Shown: positions 1 through 9,321, counted from the stretch's first letter. The stretch: DNA of 55,346 bases from Candidatus Binatus sp. (GCF_036567905.1 NZ_DATCTO010000012.1:1-55346); one strand, 5' to 3'. Translations and numbers: made by a program. Notes: generated by a model not told the origin, from the letters alone.

Positions 1-969
1 CCACGCCGAAGCGCGAGACCGTCGAGCAGCGCGAGCCCGGCGGCAGCGGCATCCGCGATCGCGCCGGAGAGCCGCGCGGTCATGGCGCCGGCATCGGTGC
101 CGATGTCGGAAGAGAGACCGGCTGCCGTCGGCTCAAGCACGAACTGGCTGACCGTCCTGAACGCATACCGCACGCGCCTCAATATACCGCCGGTGGAGGA
201 AGATCCGGCGCTGGGCAGCGGCTGCGTCGCCCATGCGAAGTATCTCGTGATGAACTATCACCAGACGCTCGCAAATCTTGGAGGTCTGATGCACGAGGAG
301 GACGAATCGAAGCCGGGGTATTCGCCCGAGGGCCTCAAGGCAGCGCATTCCAGCGACGTGATGTTCCAAGCCCGGATGAACACGACCGACGCTCAGCGAA
401 TGGCAAAGGCAATTGAATGGTGGATTTCGGGACCGTTCCATCGCCCATCGCTCTTGAACCCCGATCTCAGGCATGTAGGTTTTGGTGAGTATTGCGAGGG
501 AACTCTCTGCGCGGCGGTGCTCGATTTGAAAAGCGATCTGCCGCGGGCGCCTCCCGGCGGCCGCCCGCTGGCCCAGCCGGTCGAAGTTCCTCCCGACGGT
601 GTGACGGTAAAGCCCGGCGGATTCAGCGGTGAATGGCCGGATCCAGTATCGTCGTGCCCTGGATACTCTACGGCCGCATTGGCGATCACGCTCCAACTTG
701 GAATGCACGTGCCGGCGAAGATTACCGATGCGTCTGTCACACAGACCACTGGCGCGGCGGCCGGGACCAAAGTCGCCACCTGCGCCTACGATTCCGAAAG
801 CTACGCGAATTCCGACATGGTCACGCAGACCAAGGGCCGCGGGATCCTCAATACGTTTGGTGAAGTGGTAGTGATCGTGCGAGATCCGCTCGCCGCCGGC
901 GAAACTTACCGCGTCGCGATGAGCGTGAACGGCAAACCGTTTGCTTGGAGCTTCACCGCGGCCCCGTGA
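1..969 (+). CDS. CAP (SCP/PR1-like) domain protein, 5' end outside or undetermined
   Basis: The frame is open from the first base of the window; the first ATG is at 82, so the true start may lie upstream. Counting from that ATG, residues about 20-155 resemble a CAP domain: an LNAYR stretch, an AKYLVMNYHQ helix, an H-containing GLMHEED segment, and a RMAKAIEWWISGPFHR then GFGEYC region typical of these secreted proteins. The last 100 residues look like a small beta-rich appended domain. CAP proteins are normally exported, yet no signal peptide follows the ATG at 82; the Ala/Ser/Pro-rich stretch encoded by bases 1-81 would suit a linker behind a signal peptide that is off the window. Molecular role of bacterial CAP proteins is mostly unknown. 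The gene ends 12 bases before the convergent fucosidase gene. Confidence 0.7.
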   Translation, partial: PRRSARPSSSASPAAAASAIAPESRAVMAPASVPMSEERPAAVGSSTNWLTVLNAYRTRLNIPPVEEDPALGSGCVAHAKYLVMNYHQTLANLGGLMHEEDESKPGYSPEGLKAAHSSDVMFQARMNTTDAQRMAKAIEWWISGPFHRPSLLNPDLRHVGFGEYCEGTLCAAVLDLKSDLPRAPPGGRPLAQPVEVPPDGVTVKPGGFSGEWPDPVSSCPGYSTAALAITLQLGMHVPAKITDASVTQTTGAAAGTKVATCAYDSESYANSDMVTQTKGRGILNTFGEVVVIVRDPLAAGETYRVAMSVNGKPFAWSFTAAP

Positions 970-980
970 ACAACGATTAG

Positions 981-2225
981 CTAGCGCTGGAAATCGACCG
1001 CGATGATCGTCGCCGTCGAATCGAGCGCGCTGTCGGGCGTCGCAATCACGAGCTCGCCAATCGGATCGGGGTTGAACAGCGTATCGGCCGCGGCGATTCG
1101 CTTGCGCAGCTTGAGCGAAATCATACTTGCCAGCGGACGCACGTCGCCGACGTGCCGCACCTTGACGCCGCGCACCGAGACCGACTCGTACGGCTTCATC
1201 AGCAGGTGCAGATAGACCCGATTGCCGCGGCGGGTTGACGGTCCGTAGAACTGCCACGGCTCGAGTCCGGGGTCAGTGCCGACGATTGCCTCGTTGTTGC
1301 GGTCCATCCAGTTGCCAATCGCTTCGAGCCGTTCGGCGTGTTCGGGTGGAATGGCGCCGTCGCCCATCGGGCTCACGTTGAGCAGCAGATTTCCACCCTT
1401 GCCCGCCACTTCGCACAGAGTATGGATCAGCGACCGGATCGATTTGAGGTCCTTGTCCGACGGATTGTAACCCCAGCTGTTGTTAATCGTCAGGCAGGTC
1501 TCCCACGAGCCTTGCGGCGGCTGGGGCGGAACGGCCTGTTCGGGGGTCTGATAGTCGCCGTAACCGGGGATGCGATCATTGATGACGACCTCGGGCTGAA
1601 GCGAGCGGATCATCTCGACCAACTCGCGCGACTTCCATTCCTCGGGCGTGCGTTCCCATCCGCCGTCGAACCAGAGAAGATCGATCTTGCCGTAGTTGGT
1701 CAGCAGCTCGCGCATCTGGGCGAACATGAATTGTATAAATCGATCCCACTGTTCAGGCGTCGAGCGGCGCCAGTTGCCCCACTTGTAGGGTTTGTCCGAC
1801 TCGATGAATGCCGGGTAGTCGGGGTGATGCCAGTCGATAAGTGAGTAATACAGTCCGACCTTCAGGCCCTCGGCGCGGAACGCATCTGTATATTCACGAA
1901 CTATATCGCGCTTGAACGGCGAATACTCAATTGAATAGTCAGAATGCTTCGTATGGAACATCGAGAAGCCGTCGTGATGCTTGCTGGTCAGGACTGCGTA
2001 TTGCATCCCGGTGCGTTTTGCCGTCCGCGCCAGCGCGCACGCGTCCCATTTTGTCGGATTAAACGTCCTGGCGGTCGAGTGATATTCGTCAACCGCGACG
2101 CTTTGCCCATCCGGCAGCACGCCGACGCCTCCGACCAGCGGCCACGACAGCTCGAGCCCGCGCTGGCTGCAATGCCCCCAATGGATGAACATCCCGAATC
2201 TTGCCTTGTTAAACCACGATTCCAT
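981..2225 (-). CDS. Alpha-L-fucosidase, glycoside hydrolase family 29
   Basis: The 414-residue product begins directly with the GH29 signature: WFNKARFGMFIHWG at 4-17, KHHDGF at 82-87, and LLWFDGGWE around 183-191, where D187 fits the family's catalytic nucleophile. GH29 enzymes release terminal alpha-L-fucose by a retaining mechanism. There is no signal peptide, so the enzyme should be cytoplasmic or released only by lysis. A C-terminal beta-sandwich-like stretch (about 320-414) completes the usual architecture. No fucose permease, fucose isomerase or other glycan-degrading gene is next to it, so the substrate source is unclear. It is transcribed away from the cyclophilin gene, with a 200-base divergent gap in which I see no clear promoter. 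Confidence 0.9.
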   Translation of the reverse strand: MESWFNKARFGMFIHWGHCSQRGLELSWPLVGGVGVLPDGQSVAVDEYHSTARTFNPTKWDACALARTAKRTGMQYAVLTSKHHDGFSMFHTKHSDYSIEYSPFKRDIVREYTDAFRAEGLKVGLYYSLIDWHHPDYPAFIESDKPYKWGNWRRSTPEQWDRFIQFMFAQMRELLTNYGKIDLLWFDGGWERTPEEWKSRELVEMIRSLQPEVVINDRIPGYGDYQTPEQAVPPQPPQGSWETCLTINNSWGYNPSDKDLKSIRSLIHTLCEVAGKGGNLLLNVSPMGDGAIPPEHAERLEAIGNWMDRNNEAIVGTDPGLEPWQFYGPSTRRGNRVYLHLLMKPYESVSVRGVKVRHVGDVRPLASMISLKLRKRIAAADTLFNPDPIGELVIATPDSALDSTATIIAVDFQR

Positions 2226-2433
2226 AGCGGGGCATTCTCGCCTTCATCGGATGCGCTTGTCCATCCCGAGCCGGGCCGCGGCGCCGGCGCTTCGTCCGGT
2301 TCGATGATCGACGCCGGGATTGGGTCGGTTCGGCTCTTGCGGATTGGCGCCGCCTCGAATACTTCCATGTAGGACTGTTGGAATAACCCGATGCATGGAC
2401 GTTTGATTGTTCGTGCAAATGCGAGTGGATAAT

Positions 2434-2994
2434 ATGAAACGCAACTACTTTAGAATGTCGTGTCTTGCCGTCGTGGCGGTGCTGGTGCTTGCCTCGGCTT
2501 GCAGGGGCGCAACGGATGGACTCCCAGTGAGAAACACAGGTCATTACGCAATCATCGAGACCGACCGCGGCGCCGTCATCGTCGAGCTTTACCCGGCCGT
2601 CGCACCCAAGACGGTCGCGAATTTCGAGACGCTGGTGAACAAGGGCTTTTACAACGGCTTGACTTTCCATCGCGTCGAACCTGGCTTTGTGGTGCAGGGC
2701 GGAGATCCTGACGGGACGGGGACCGGCGGTCCGGGCTACACGGTGCCCGGCGAGATCAACGCCAACGAGCATCACCTGCGCGGCACTTTGGCCACCGCGC
2801 GCACCAGCGACCAAGTCAATCCGCAACGCGCGTCCAGCGGCAGCCAGTTCTATATCTGCCTGGATAAGGCGCCGTTCCTCGACGGCCAATACACCATCTT
2901 CGGCGGCGTGATTAAGGGCATGGACGTGGTCGATCAGATTCAGAAGGGCGACCACATGAAGAAGATCACGCTCGCGAAGGAGCCGCCCAAGTAG
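2434..2994 (+). CDS. Cyclophilin-type peptidyl-prolyl cis-trans isomerase, lipoprotein
   Basis: The product catalyses cis/trans isomerisation of prolyl bonds and probably acts in the periplasm. The chosen start gives MKRNYFRMSCLAVVAVLVLASAC, a short basic head, a hydrophobic stretch and a LASAC lipobox, so it is likely a lipoprotein; an in-frame ATG at 2407 would add nine residues and spoil this. The mature part has the single-domain bacterial cyclophilin pattern: GAVIVELYPAVAPKTVANF, then GFYNGLTFHRVEPGFVVQGGDP with the FHR active-site segment, SSGSQFYICLDKAPFLDGQYTIFG. Length matches the family. It is followed after 16 bases by the PHP-domain gene, probably co-transcribed. Confidence 0.92.
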   Translation: MKRNYFRMSCLAVVAVLVLASACRGATDGLPVRNTGHYAIIETDRGAVIVELYPAVAPKTVANFETLVNKGFYNGLTFHRVEPGFVVQGGDPDGTGTGGPGYTVPGEINANEHHLRGTLATARTSDQVNPQRASSGSQFYICLDKAPFLDGQYTIFGGVIKGMDVVDQIQKGDHMKKITLAKEPPK

Positions 2995-3010
2995 CCGCGG
3001 CGCGTCGCAA

Positions 3011-3751
3011 ATGACGGATTCACGAAGCGGGCACCCCCATCGGGCGGGGCCCTACTTCACCGTTGACCTGCATCTCCACACCAACCGCGGTAGTTCGGAC
3101 TCGAACCTGGCGCCGAAAGACCTGGTCGATCGCGCGCGTGCGATCGGAATCGGCGCGGTCTGCATCACCGAGCACGACAACATGTGGGATTCGCGCGAGA
3201 TCGCGGCGCTGGCGGCCGGCTCGGGCGTGATTTTTATGCGCGGGATGGAAGTCACCACCGACATGGGGCATGTCGGCGCGTTCGGGCTCGAGCGCTACGT
3301 CGGAGGAATCTACAAGCTCGCCGAACTGCGGCGCGTGGTGAACCTCGAAGGCGGGATACTGATCGCGAACCATCCGTTCCGCTACAAACTCGACCCGCGC
3401 TTTTCCTTCATCAACCCGGACTCGGAGCCGATCGATCCAACTTATCCGGACCGCGCCGCCAAGCTCGAAATCTTCGAGATGGTCGATGCGATCGAAGTGC
3501 TCAACGGCGCCTGCGGTGAGGACGAGAATCTGTTCGCGCTCAAGGTCGCGCGCCGTCTTGGGTTGGCGGAGGTGGCGGGCTCGGACTCGCATTCCGCGGG
3601 CTCGGTGGGATGCGTGACGACGCTGCTCGACGGGCCAATCAAGGACGAGCGCGAGCTTATCGCCGCGATCCAGTCCCGGCGATGCCGCGCGGGTCGCGGC
3701 CTGCTCAAGAGCGCGCTTGCGCCTTTCGAGCTGTCGGCAAATGCCGGCTAA
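3011..3751 (+). CDS. PHP-domain metal-dependent phosphoesterase
   Basis: The 246-residue product is a single PHP domain. Metal ligands are visible: VDLHLHTN near residue 18-25, ITEHDN near 55, an H in IANHPFRYK near 122, and GSDSHSAGSVG near 196-206. Such stand-alone PHP proteins are hydrolases of phosphate esters or nucleotides with two or three metals; some are 3',5'-nucleotide phosphatases, but the substrate cannot be told here. It has no signal peptide and is likely cytosolic. It sits 16 bases after the cyclophilin stop and 108 bases before ptsP. The ribosome-binding site is weak, which fits translation coupled to the upstream gene. Confidence 0.85.
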   Translation: MTDSRSGHPHRAGPYFTVDLHLHTNRGSSDSNLAPKDLVDRARAIGIGAVCITEHDNMWDSREIAALAAGSGVIFMRGMEVTTDMGHVGAFGLERYVGGIYKLAELRRVVNLEGGILIANHPFRYKLDPRFSFINPDSEPIDPTYPDRAAKLEIFEMVDAIEVLNGACGEDENLFALKVARRLGLAEVAGSDSHSAGSVGCVTTLLDGPIKDERELIAAIQSRRCRAGRGLLKSALAPFELSANAG

Positions 3752-3859
3752 CGCTCGGCAAGACCAGGCGGATTGGATCGCCCGCCGGCATTGTTTGCCA
3801 CGCGATCGATCCGATAAAATTTCTCCGCCGCCGCTGAGACTTTACCCGAGACTTTACCA

Positions 3860-6241
3860 ATGAGTGCCAACAAGGATCGCCTCGCTCTGATCGAGCTGCT
3901 CTCCTCGATCGGCGGCGAACATTCCGAGGATCTCCGCGAGACCCTGGACCGGGTTGCCGCCGCGATTGCCACCGGCATGGAGGCCGAGGTCTGTTCGCTC
4001 TACCTCTTCGATCCGCAGCGCGAGCGAATCGTGCTGCGCGCCACGGTCGGACTCGATCGCGAATCGGTCGGCAAGGTTTCGATGCGCCTCAACGAGGGAC
4101 TGGTCGGGTTGGTGCTGGAGAAGGACGAACCGGTTTGCGTGCCCGACGCGATCAGCCATCCGCGCTACAAGTACTTTCCCGAGACCGGCGAGGAACGCTT
4201 CCATACTTTTCTGGGCGTGCCGGTTCACGACCACGACGGCCGCAAGAAGCCGCTCGGAGTGCTGGTCGCGCAGACCCTCGAGCGGCGCAAATTCAACAAG
4301 AGCGAAATCCGCCTGCTCAACACCGCCGCCAACCAGGTCGCGCAAATTCTTTCTCATTTCAGGCTGCGCGAATCGCTTGCCACCAAGGAAAAAGAGCGGC
4401 TCGAATATCGGCGCCGGATGATCGAGGCCAACCGCCAGCTCAAGGACTACGAAAAAGTCGGCGGCAAGACCCGCCACGCCCCGCCCGCCAAGATTCGCCG
4501 CCCCCGGCTGCCGGGACTTTCCGCCTCACCCGGATTTGCGCAGGGAAGCGCGCACATCGTCGGCGCATTTCTAAGCAGCGTCGATCGTAACCAGAAGTCC
4601 CGCGACCCCAAGGCCGAGCTCAAGCGCTTCGAGGACGCTCTGGCCCGTTCGCTGGCCGAGCTGGCCACCCTGCGGGTGCGGATGGAGCCGCTGATGCCCG
4701 AGGCGGACCTCAAGATCTTCGACGGCCATCGCATGATTCTCGAAGACGAGGAGTTCGTCGGCCGCATCCGCGATACAATTGCCAACGGCTACGCCGCCGA
4801 GAGCGCGCTGTTCCGGGTCATCGAGGAGCTCAGCACCTCGATGCTTGCGGTCGCGGACAATTATTTGCGCGAGCGCGCGACCGACTTCCGCGACGTCGGC
4901 CATCGCCTGTTGCGCCATCTGCGCCAGGAGGAAAAAAGGGCTCCCTTCACCAAGCCGACGATCATAGTCGCCGAGGAGCTTACGCTTTCGCAGCTGATGC
5001 TGGCCAGCCACGACAAGCTCACGGGTATTGCCCTGCAATCCGGCGGCGTCACCTCGCACGCGGCGATCCTCGCGCGGGCGTTCGAAATCCCGACCGTAGT
5101 CGGCGTCGAACATCTTATGGAATCCGTCGTCGAGGGCGATCAGCTCGTGCTCGACGGCAACTCGGGCGTCGTTTACGTCAATCCCGGCGCCGAGATCGAG
5201 CGCGACTACGTGAGCCTGTCCAAGCGCTACGAGGCATTCAAGCGCGAGCTTATCGAAGAGGGCAACGCGCCGACCGCGACCCGCGACGGCCATCGCGTCA
5301 TGATGCTGGCGAATATCGCGCTGCTGGCCGATATCCAAATGGCGCTGCGCTACGGCGCCGAGGGCGTCGGGCTGCTGCGTTCGGAATTCTCGTTCCTGAC
5401 CTACGAGGATTTCCCCGATGAGACTCAGCAGGTCGCGCTGTACGGCAAGATGCTCGAGATGCTCGGCAAGCGCCCGATCACGATTCGCACCCTCGACATC
5501 GGCGCCGACAAGTATCCGGCCTATATGCGGGTGCCGCGCGAGGACAATCCGTTCCTCGGCTGGCGTTCGATACGCATCTCGCTGGAGATGCCGGGGCTGT
5601 TCAAAGTTCAGCTCCGCGCCATTCTCCGCGCCGCCGCCAAGCACGACGTCCGCATCATGTTCCCGATGATCTCGAGCCTCGAGGAATTGCGCCGCGCCAA
5701 GGAATTGCTGGCCGAGTCCCAGGCCGAGCTGTTCAAGGAAGGACTCGAGCACAATCCCAATATCGAAGTCGGAATCATGGTCGAAGTGCCATCGGCGGTA
5801 TGGCTCGCGCCGCGGCTTGCGCGCGAGGTCGATTTTTTCTCGATCGGAACCAACGATCTGATCCAGTACCTGCTCGCCGCCGACCGCAACAATCGCAAAG
5901 TCGCGCACCTCTACGAGGCGCTGCATCCCGCGGTCATTTCCGCCATCGCCGAGGTCGTCAATGTCGCGCGCGCGGCCGACAAGGAGGTCTGCCTGTGCGG
6001 CGAGATGGCCAGCGATCCGCTGGCAACGCTGCTGCTGGTCGGCATGGGTCTCGACGAACTAAGTCTGAGCCCGCTATTTATTCCGGTGGTGCGCAAAGTC
6101 ATTCGCGAGGTCGATTATCAGACCGCCCGCCTGATCGCGCGTGAGACTTTACAAATGGCCAGCGTGCAGGAAATCAAGGGTTACCTGGTCGAACGCTATC
6201 GCGATTTGGGCCTCATCAATCTGGTCGAAATGTACCGCTAG
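3860..6241 (+). CDS. ptsP: Phosphoenolpyruvate-protein phosphotransferase with N-terminal GAF domain (PtsP, EI-Ntr)
   Basis: The 793-residue protein has a GAF domain at about 15-170, a short coiled linker to about 205, then a full enzyme I: N-terminal HPr-binding helical part, the phosphohistidine segment GGVTSHAAILARAFEIPTVVG with H400, and the PEP-binding barrel with LLRSEFSFL, RTLDIGADK, and CLCGEMASDP carrying catalytic C713. This is the enzyme of the nitrogen phosphotransfer system, taking phosphate from PEP to an HPr-like carrier for regulation rather than sugar uptake; the GAF domain is the expected sensor (glutamine in proteobacterial homologues). No HPr/NPr, EIIA or HPr kinase gene is nearby. 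A TAAAAT hexamer lies about 40 bases before the start and may be its -10. Confidence 0.95.
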   Translation: MSANKDRLALIELLSSIGGEHSEDLRETLDRVAAAIATGMEAEVCSLYLFDPQRERIVLRATVGLDRESVGKVSMRLNEGLVGLVLEKDEPVCVPDAISHPRYKYFPETGEERFHTFLGVPVHDHDGRKKPLGVLVAQTLERRKFNKSEIRLLNTAANQVAQILSHFRLRESLATKEKERLEYRRRMIEANRQLKDYEKVGGKTRHAPPAKIRRPRLPGLSASPGFAQGSAHIVGAFLSSVDRNQKSRDPKAELKRFEDALARSLAELATLRVRMEPLMPEADLKIFDGHRMILEDEEFVGRIRDTIANGYAAESALFRVIEELSTSMLAVADNYLRERATDFRDVGHRLLRHLRQEEKRAPFTKPTIIVAEELTLSQLMLASHDKLTGIALQSGGVTSHAAILARAFEIPTVVGVEHLMESVVEGDQLVLDGNSGVVYVNPGAEIERDYVSLSKRYEAFKRELIEEGNAPTATRDGHRVMMLANIALLADIQMALRYGAEGVGLLRSEFSFLTYEDFPDETQQVALYGKMLEMLGKRPITIRTLDIGADKYPAYMRVPREDNPFLGWRSIRISLEMPGLFKVQLRAILRAAAKHDVRIMFPMISSLEELRRAKELLAESQAELFKEGLEHNPNIEVGIMVEVPSAVWLAPRLAREVDFFSIGTNDLIQYLLAADRNNRKVAHLYEALHPAVISAIAEVVNVARAADKEVCLCGEMASDPLATLLLVGMGLDELSLSPLFIPVVRKVIREVDYQTARLIARETLQMASVQEIKGYLVERYRDLGLINLVEMYR

Positions 6242-6311
6242 TTACCCTCCGCCCAGAATTATCCCCATTTAATCCTCGACTTTGGCGCTATTAATGTGTT
6301 TCAATTAATTG

Positions 6312-6340
6312 TTGACATTTCCAGTCGGGAATTGTTTACT
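6312..6340 (+). promoter_or_regulatory. Sigma-70 type promoter of the B12 radical SAM gene
   Basis: TTGACA at 6312-6317, a 17-base spacer and TTTACT at 6335-6340. The -35 box is perfect and this is one of the best promoters in the window. Transcription would start near 6347, inside the operator-like site, giving a leader of about 100 bases. Confidence 0.75.
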
Positions 6341-6345
6341 GTTTC

Positions 6346-6360
6346 TGACCGACCGGTTAG
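6346..6360 (+). promoter_or_regulatory. Candidate TetR operator, copy 1
   Basis: TGACCGACCGGTTAG with interrupted dyad ACC-4 bases-GGT begins five bases after the -10 box. The site at 13492-13506 in front of the TetR gene differs from it at two central bases only. The position over the transcription start fits a repressor site. Confidence 0.6.
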
Positions 6361-6447
6361 ATACCATCAGACCCCGCGTTCGGTTATGATGCGCAGGATG
6401 GGTACGCTGGGGGCTGGGGGTAGGAAATAAAAGCAGAGGATCTATCG

Positions 6448-8319
6448 ATGGTTTTTCTTATATTTTTAGGCGCATTTCTGATTTTCGCGGCAAGTGTCCT
6501 CTACTGGCTGTTGGGGACCAATCGTTATGGCGGTGATCGTCCCGCCGCCACGCTTCAGTTGACTGCGCGCAAGGGTGCGACCGCCGATGCGGCGATGAAA
6601 CCCGAGCCTTGCCGAACGGTTCGCGTCTATTTCATCAAACCCTCGCGCTACGACGAGGAGGGTTTCGTCCAATATTTCCGCTACGGGGTTCAGCCCAACA
6701 ACACTTTGACGGTGCTGACCGCGCTCAACGAGGCGTTCAACAAGCGTTACGCGGTCGAGCGCAACGTCCGCCTCGAGACGGTAATTTGGGACGAAATCTG
6801 CGACGGTGTAGTCAGCCCTGAGACAATCAAGGCGATAAAGGAAAAGGCGCGCGAAGATGGCGTCGAGTTGCTGATCGGGCTGGCCGGTGTGCAATCGAAT
6901 CAGTATCCGCGCGGGCGCGACCTCGCGCTTCAGTTCGTCGCCGAAGGCTTGCCCACGATGATGGGCGGCTTCCACGTCAGCGGCTTTCCGGATTCGTGCA
7001 AGTTCCTCAACGAATGCGGCGTCACCACCGTCGTCGGCGAGGCCGAAAACATTTGGGGCGTTATCGTCGAGGACTTCCTGCGCGGTGAGCTGCGCAAGCA
7101 TTATTCGGTCACCGAGGGAATTCGCGCGAAGACCGGCCAGGACGACATCACCGTTCCGCTAATCACGGAAACCCTGCTGCCGATGCTCGACGATCGTTAT
7201 CTCACGCGATTTTTCAACGATACGATGACCACGCTCGACACTTCGCGCGGATGCCCGTTTACCTGCTCGTATTGCAGCGTGAAAAACGTGATGGGCCGCA
7301 CGATGCGCTCGCGCGAGCCTGACGCCGTCGTAAGCTGGGTGCGCGACGCATGCCGCAATCATGGCATCGAGTCGCTGTTCCTGGTCGATGACGACTTTTT
7401 CCGCTCGCCGCGATGGGAAGAGATTCTCACCGGCCTGATTGAAGTGAAGAAGGAGTATCCCAAGCTCTCCTTCATGATGCAGGTGGACGTCGATGCGTCA
7501 TGCTACGCAAATGTCGCCGACGGCGAGACCGAGACCGCCAAGCATCGGCGCAGCAAGCGTTTCACCGAACTGGCCGCGGCCGCGGGATGCTACCAGGCGT
7601 TCGTCGGAATCGAGTCGCTCAATCCCGACAACCTGAACTTTGCGACCAAGTACCAGAACACCGACGACCGCCAGCACAAGTGGGGGCTGGAAGCGGCGCG
7701 CGCGCACGTGATCGACAAGTATCGGCGCGTCGTCGAGAACTGGCACAAAGTCGGGGTCTCGGTGCACGCCGGCTACATGCTGGGATTCCCGTTCGACGGT
7801 CCCGATTGCGGGCGCGTGGCGGTGGCAACGCTGAAAAAAATCGGCTTCGACCTCGTGTCGTTCTTCATCATGACTCCGCTGCCGGGCACCGAAGACCAGG
7901 CGCGCTTCACCAGGGAAGGCGCCATCATCGACTGGGACTTCAACCAGCTCGACTCGCAGCACGTCACGCTCAAGCACGACAAGATGGACAAGGAAAGCTG
8001 GCTCGGCGCGTACCGCGACGCTTACCTGGGCTTCTACTCGCTCCCGCGCTTTCTTCACAGCATATTCACCATTTGCGCCGGCCGCGGACTCAGTGCGGAA
8101 GCGCGCTGCTCGACGCTCCGTCAGTTCACCTATTATTTCTTCAGCCATCGCCAAGGACGGCACCCGATGGTCGGCGGGATATGGCCGATTCGCCGCCGCG
8201 ACGTCCGCCGCGTGGCAGTCACCGACGACGAGGCGCGCCGCTTCTACCTCGGCGGGAAGCGCTTCGGCGCGATGTTGCGCGGCGACGGTGGCGAGGGATT
8301 CGCCGGGGCTCCGGCGTAA
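6448..8319 (+). CDS. Membrane-anchored B12-binding-type radical SAM protein
   Basis: Residues 1-23 form one hydrophobic segment (VFLIFLGAFLIFAASVLYWLL), an N-terminal membrane anchor with the body probably cytoplasmic. Residues about 50-230 look like a Rossmann-type B12-binding domain (GLAGVQSNQYPRGRDLA, MMGGFHVSGFP), although no clear DxHxxG cobalamin-ligating motif is seen. A radical SAM domain follows with RGCPFTCSYCS, cluster ligands C269, C273 and C276, and a C-terminal extension to 623. The class includes hopanoid and other lipid methylases and ring-forming enzymes; the reaction here is unknown. Start is supported by AGAGGA at 6435-6440. It is a single-gene unit with its own promoter and a strong terminator, and it shares an operator-like site with the TetR regulator of the hopanoid operon. 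Confidence 0.85.
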   Translation: MVFLIFLGAFLIFAASVLYWLLGTNRYGGDRPAATLQLTARKGATADAAMKPEPCRTVRVYFIKPSRYDEEGFVQYFRYGVQPNNTLTVLTALNEAFNKRYAVERNVRLETVIWDEICDGVVSPETIKAIKEKAREDGVELLIGLAGVQSNQYPRGRDLALQFVAEGLPTMMGGFHVSGFPDSCKFLNECGVTTVVGEAENIWGVIVEDFLRGELRKHYSVTEGIRAKTGQDDITVPLITETLLPMLDDRYLTRFFNDTMTTLDTSRGCPFTCSYCSVKNVMGRTMRSREPDAVVSWVRDACRNHGIESLFLVDDDFFRSPRWEEILTGLIEVKKEYPKLSFMMQVDVDASCYANVADGETETAKHRRSKRFTELAAAAGCYQAFVGIESLNPDNLNFATKYQNTDDRQHKWGLEAARAHVIDKYRRVVENWHKVGVSVHAGYMLGFPFDGPDCGRVAVATLKKIGFDLVSFFIMTPLPGTEDQARFTREGAIIDWDFNQLDSQHVTLKHDKMDKESWLGAYRDAYLGFYSLPRFLHSIFTICAGRGLSAEARCSTLRQFTYYFFSHRQGRHPMVGGIWPIRRRDVRRVAVTDDEARRFYLGGKRFGAMLRGDGGEGFAGAPA

Positions 8320-8352
8320 GCAACGAACAACGCTAATTTTAATCACTTGACC

Positions 8353-8395
8353 GCACACCGGCGCGATCCAATCGGGATCGCGCCGGTGTGCTTTT
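8353..8395 (+). terminator. Rho-independent terminator after the B12 radical SAM gene
   Basis: A perfect 17-bp stem (8353-8369 with 8375-8391, beginning GCACACCGGCGCGATCC) with a five-base loop is followed by TTTT at 8392-8395. It is the clearest intrinsic terminator in the window and closes the 6448-8319 transcription unit. Confidence 0.9.
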
Positions 8396-8484
8396 CGGGT
8401 GTTGCGCATCGCGCCCCAAGGCTACCCGCGCCCGGCTTGCGCCAACGCCCCATAAACGGCTAGGGATTTTCCGGGGACCCCATC

Positions 8485-9273
8485 ATGACCACACTGCCCG
8501 TCTTCGCCATCGTCGTCGTCGCCCTGGTCGTCATCGGCATGCTGATCTTCGTCCCATTCATCTTCCGGCTGCTTATCCACCTCGCCTTTTTTCTCATACC
8601 CGTGGCGGTCGCCGCGGCGGGTGTCGCGATGATCATGAACGACGAAACGATCTTCGAAAGGCCCGGCGCCGAGCAACGCGTGATCCGGTTCGTCACGATG
8701 AACTCCGCGGCCGCCAGCGCGTCGGGTTCCGGCTCGGTGACTTGCCGGATGGGCATTCAGCCCAACGCAGTACCGACTCCGGCCGCGCCCGCGCCAAAGA
8801 AGCGCGCCGCAAAGCAAGCGCACGCCAATGGGCCTGCGCCCGTACGCAGGCTGGAACCGACCGCGACCCCGGCGCCGCTCGACGATGTCTATCCTGAATT
8901 GATTCGCCGCTCATATCCGGGAATCCCGCGCCAGAAACTGTTCCAACTCTCGCTAGACACGATCCACTCGCTCGGTGGATGGAAAATCGTCAAGGCGGAT
9001 CTCCGCAACTTCACCATCGATTGCATCTACACGTCGCGAATCTTCAAATTCGAGGACGACGTGAGGATCGCAGTAGAATCATCAGGTGAGATCGACGCGT
9101 GCGCGCGCTCCGGCCTGGCGCGCCCCGACGCGACCTCGATACTGCGCTACTTCCCGGGTGACATCGGCGCCAGCGTTGGGCATATCAAGCAATTTTACGA
9201 GGCGCTCGAGCCCAAGATGGACGAGGTTTACAAGCAAGCGCAGGACCAGGAGAACGCCAAGAAGCCGCACTGA
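8485..9273 (+). CDS. DUF1499-domain protein with two N-terminal membrane segments
   Basis: Residues about 4-50 hold two closely spaced hydrophobic segments, followed by a disordered Ala/Pro/Lys-rich linker (about 90-130). Residues about 140-250 match the DUF1499 pattern: a YPGIP start, a GGWKIVKAD strand, the FKFEDDVRIAV segment, an (R/A)SGLARPDATS stretch, and a final IKQFYEAL helix. Function of DUF1499 is not established. Family members usually read FxFxDDVxIRV...RSxSRxGxxDxGxN; here the second half is more divergent (ARSGLARPDAT). The small dibasic C-terminal tail is rich in Lys, Gln and Glu. Confidence 0.75.
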   Translation: MTTLPVFAIVVVALVVIGMLIFVPFIFRLLIHLAFFLIPVAVAAAGVAMIMNDETIFERPGAEQRVIRFVTMNSAAASASGSGSVTCRMGIQPNAVPTPAAPAPKKRAAKQAHANGPAPVRRLEPTATPAPLDDVYPELIRRSYPGIPRQKLFQLSLDTIHSLGGWKIVKADLRNFTIDCIYTSRIFKFEDDVRIAVESSGEIDACARSGLARPDATSILRYFPGDIGASVGHIKQFYEALEPKMDEVYKQAQDQENAKKPH

Positions 9274-9321
9274 CGCGCACGCGCCGCGAGGTAAAGGGAA
9301 GGGGAGATCACTTTATTGAAT

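Noticed and set aside
4571..5926. 451-codon minus-strand open frame inside ptsP
   Set aside because: ptsP is complete on the + strand with active-site residues; the antisense frame has no recognisable motif.
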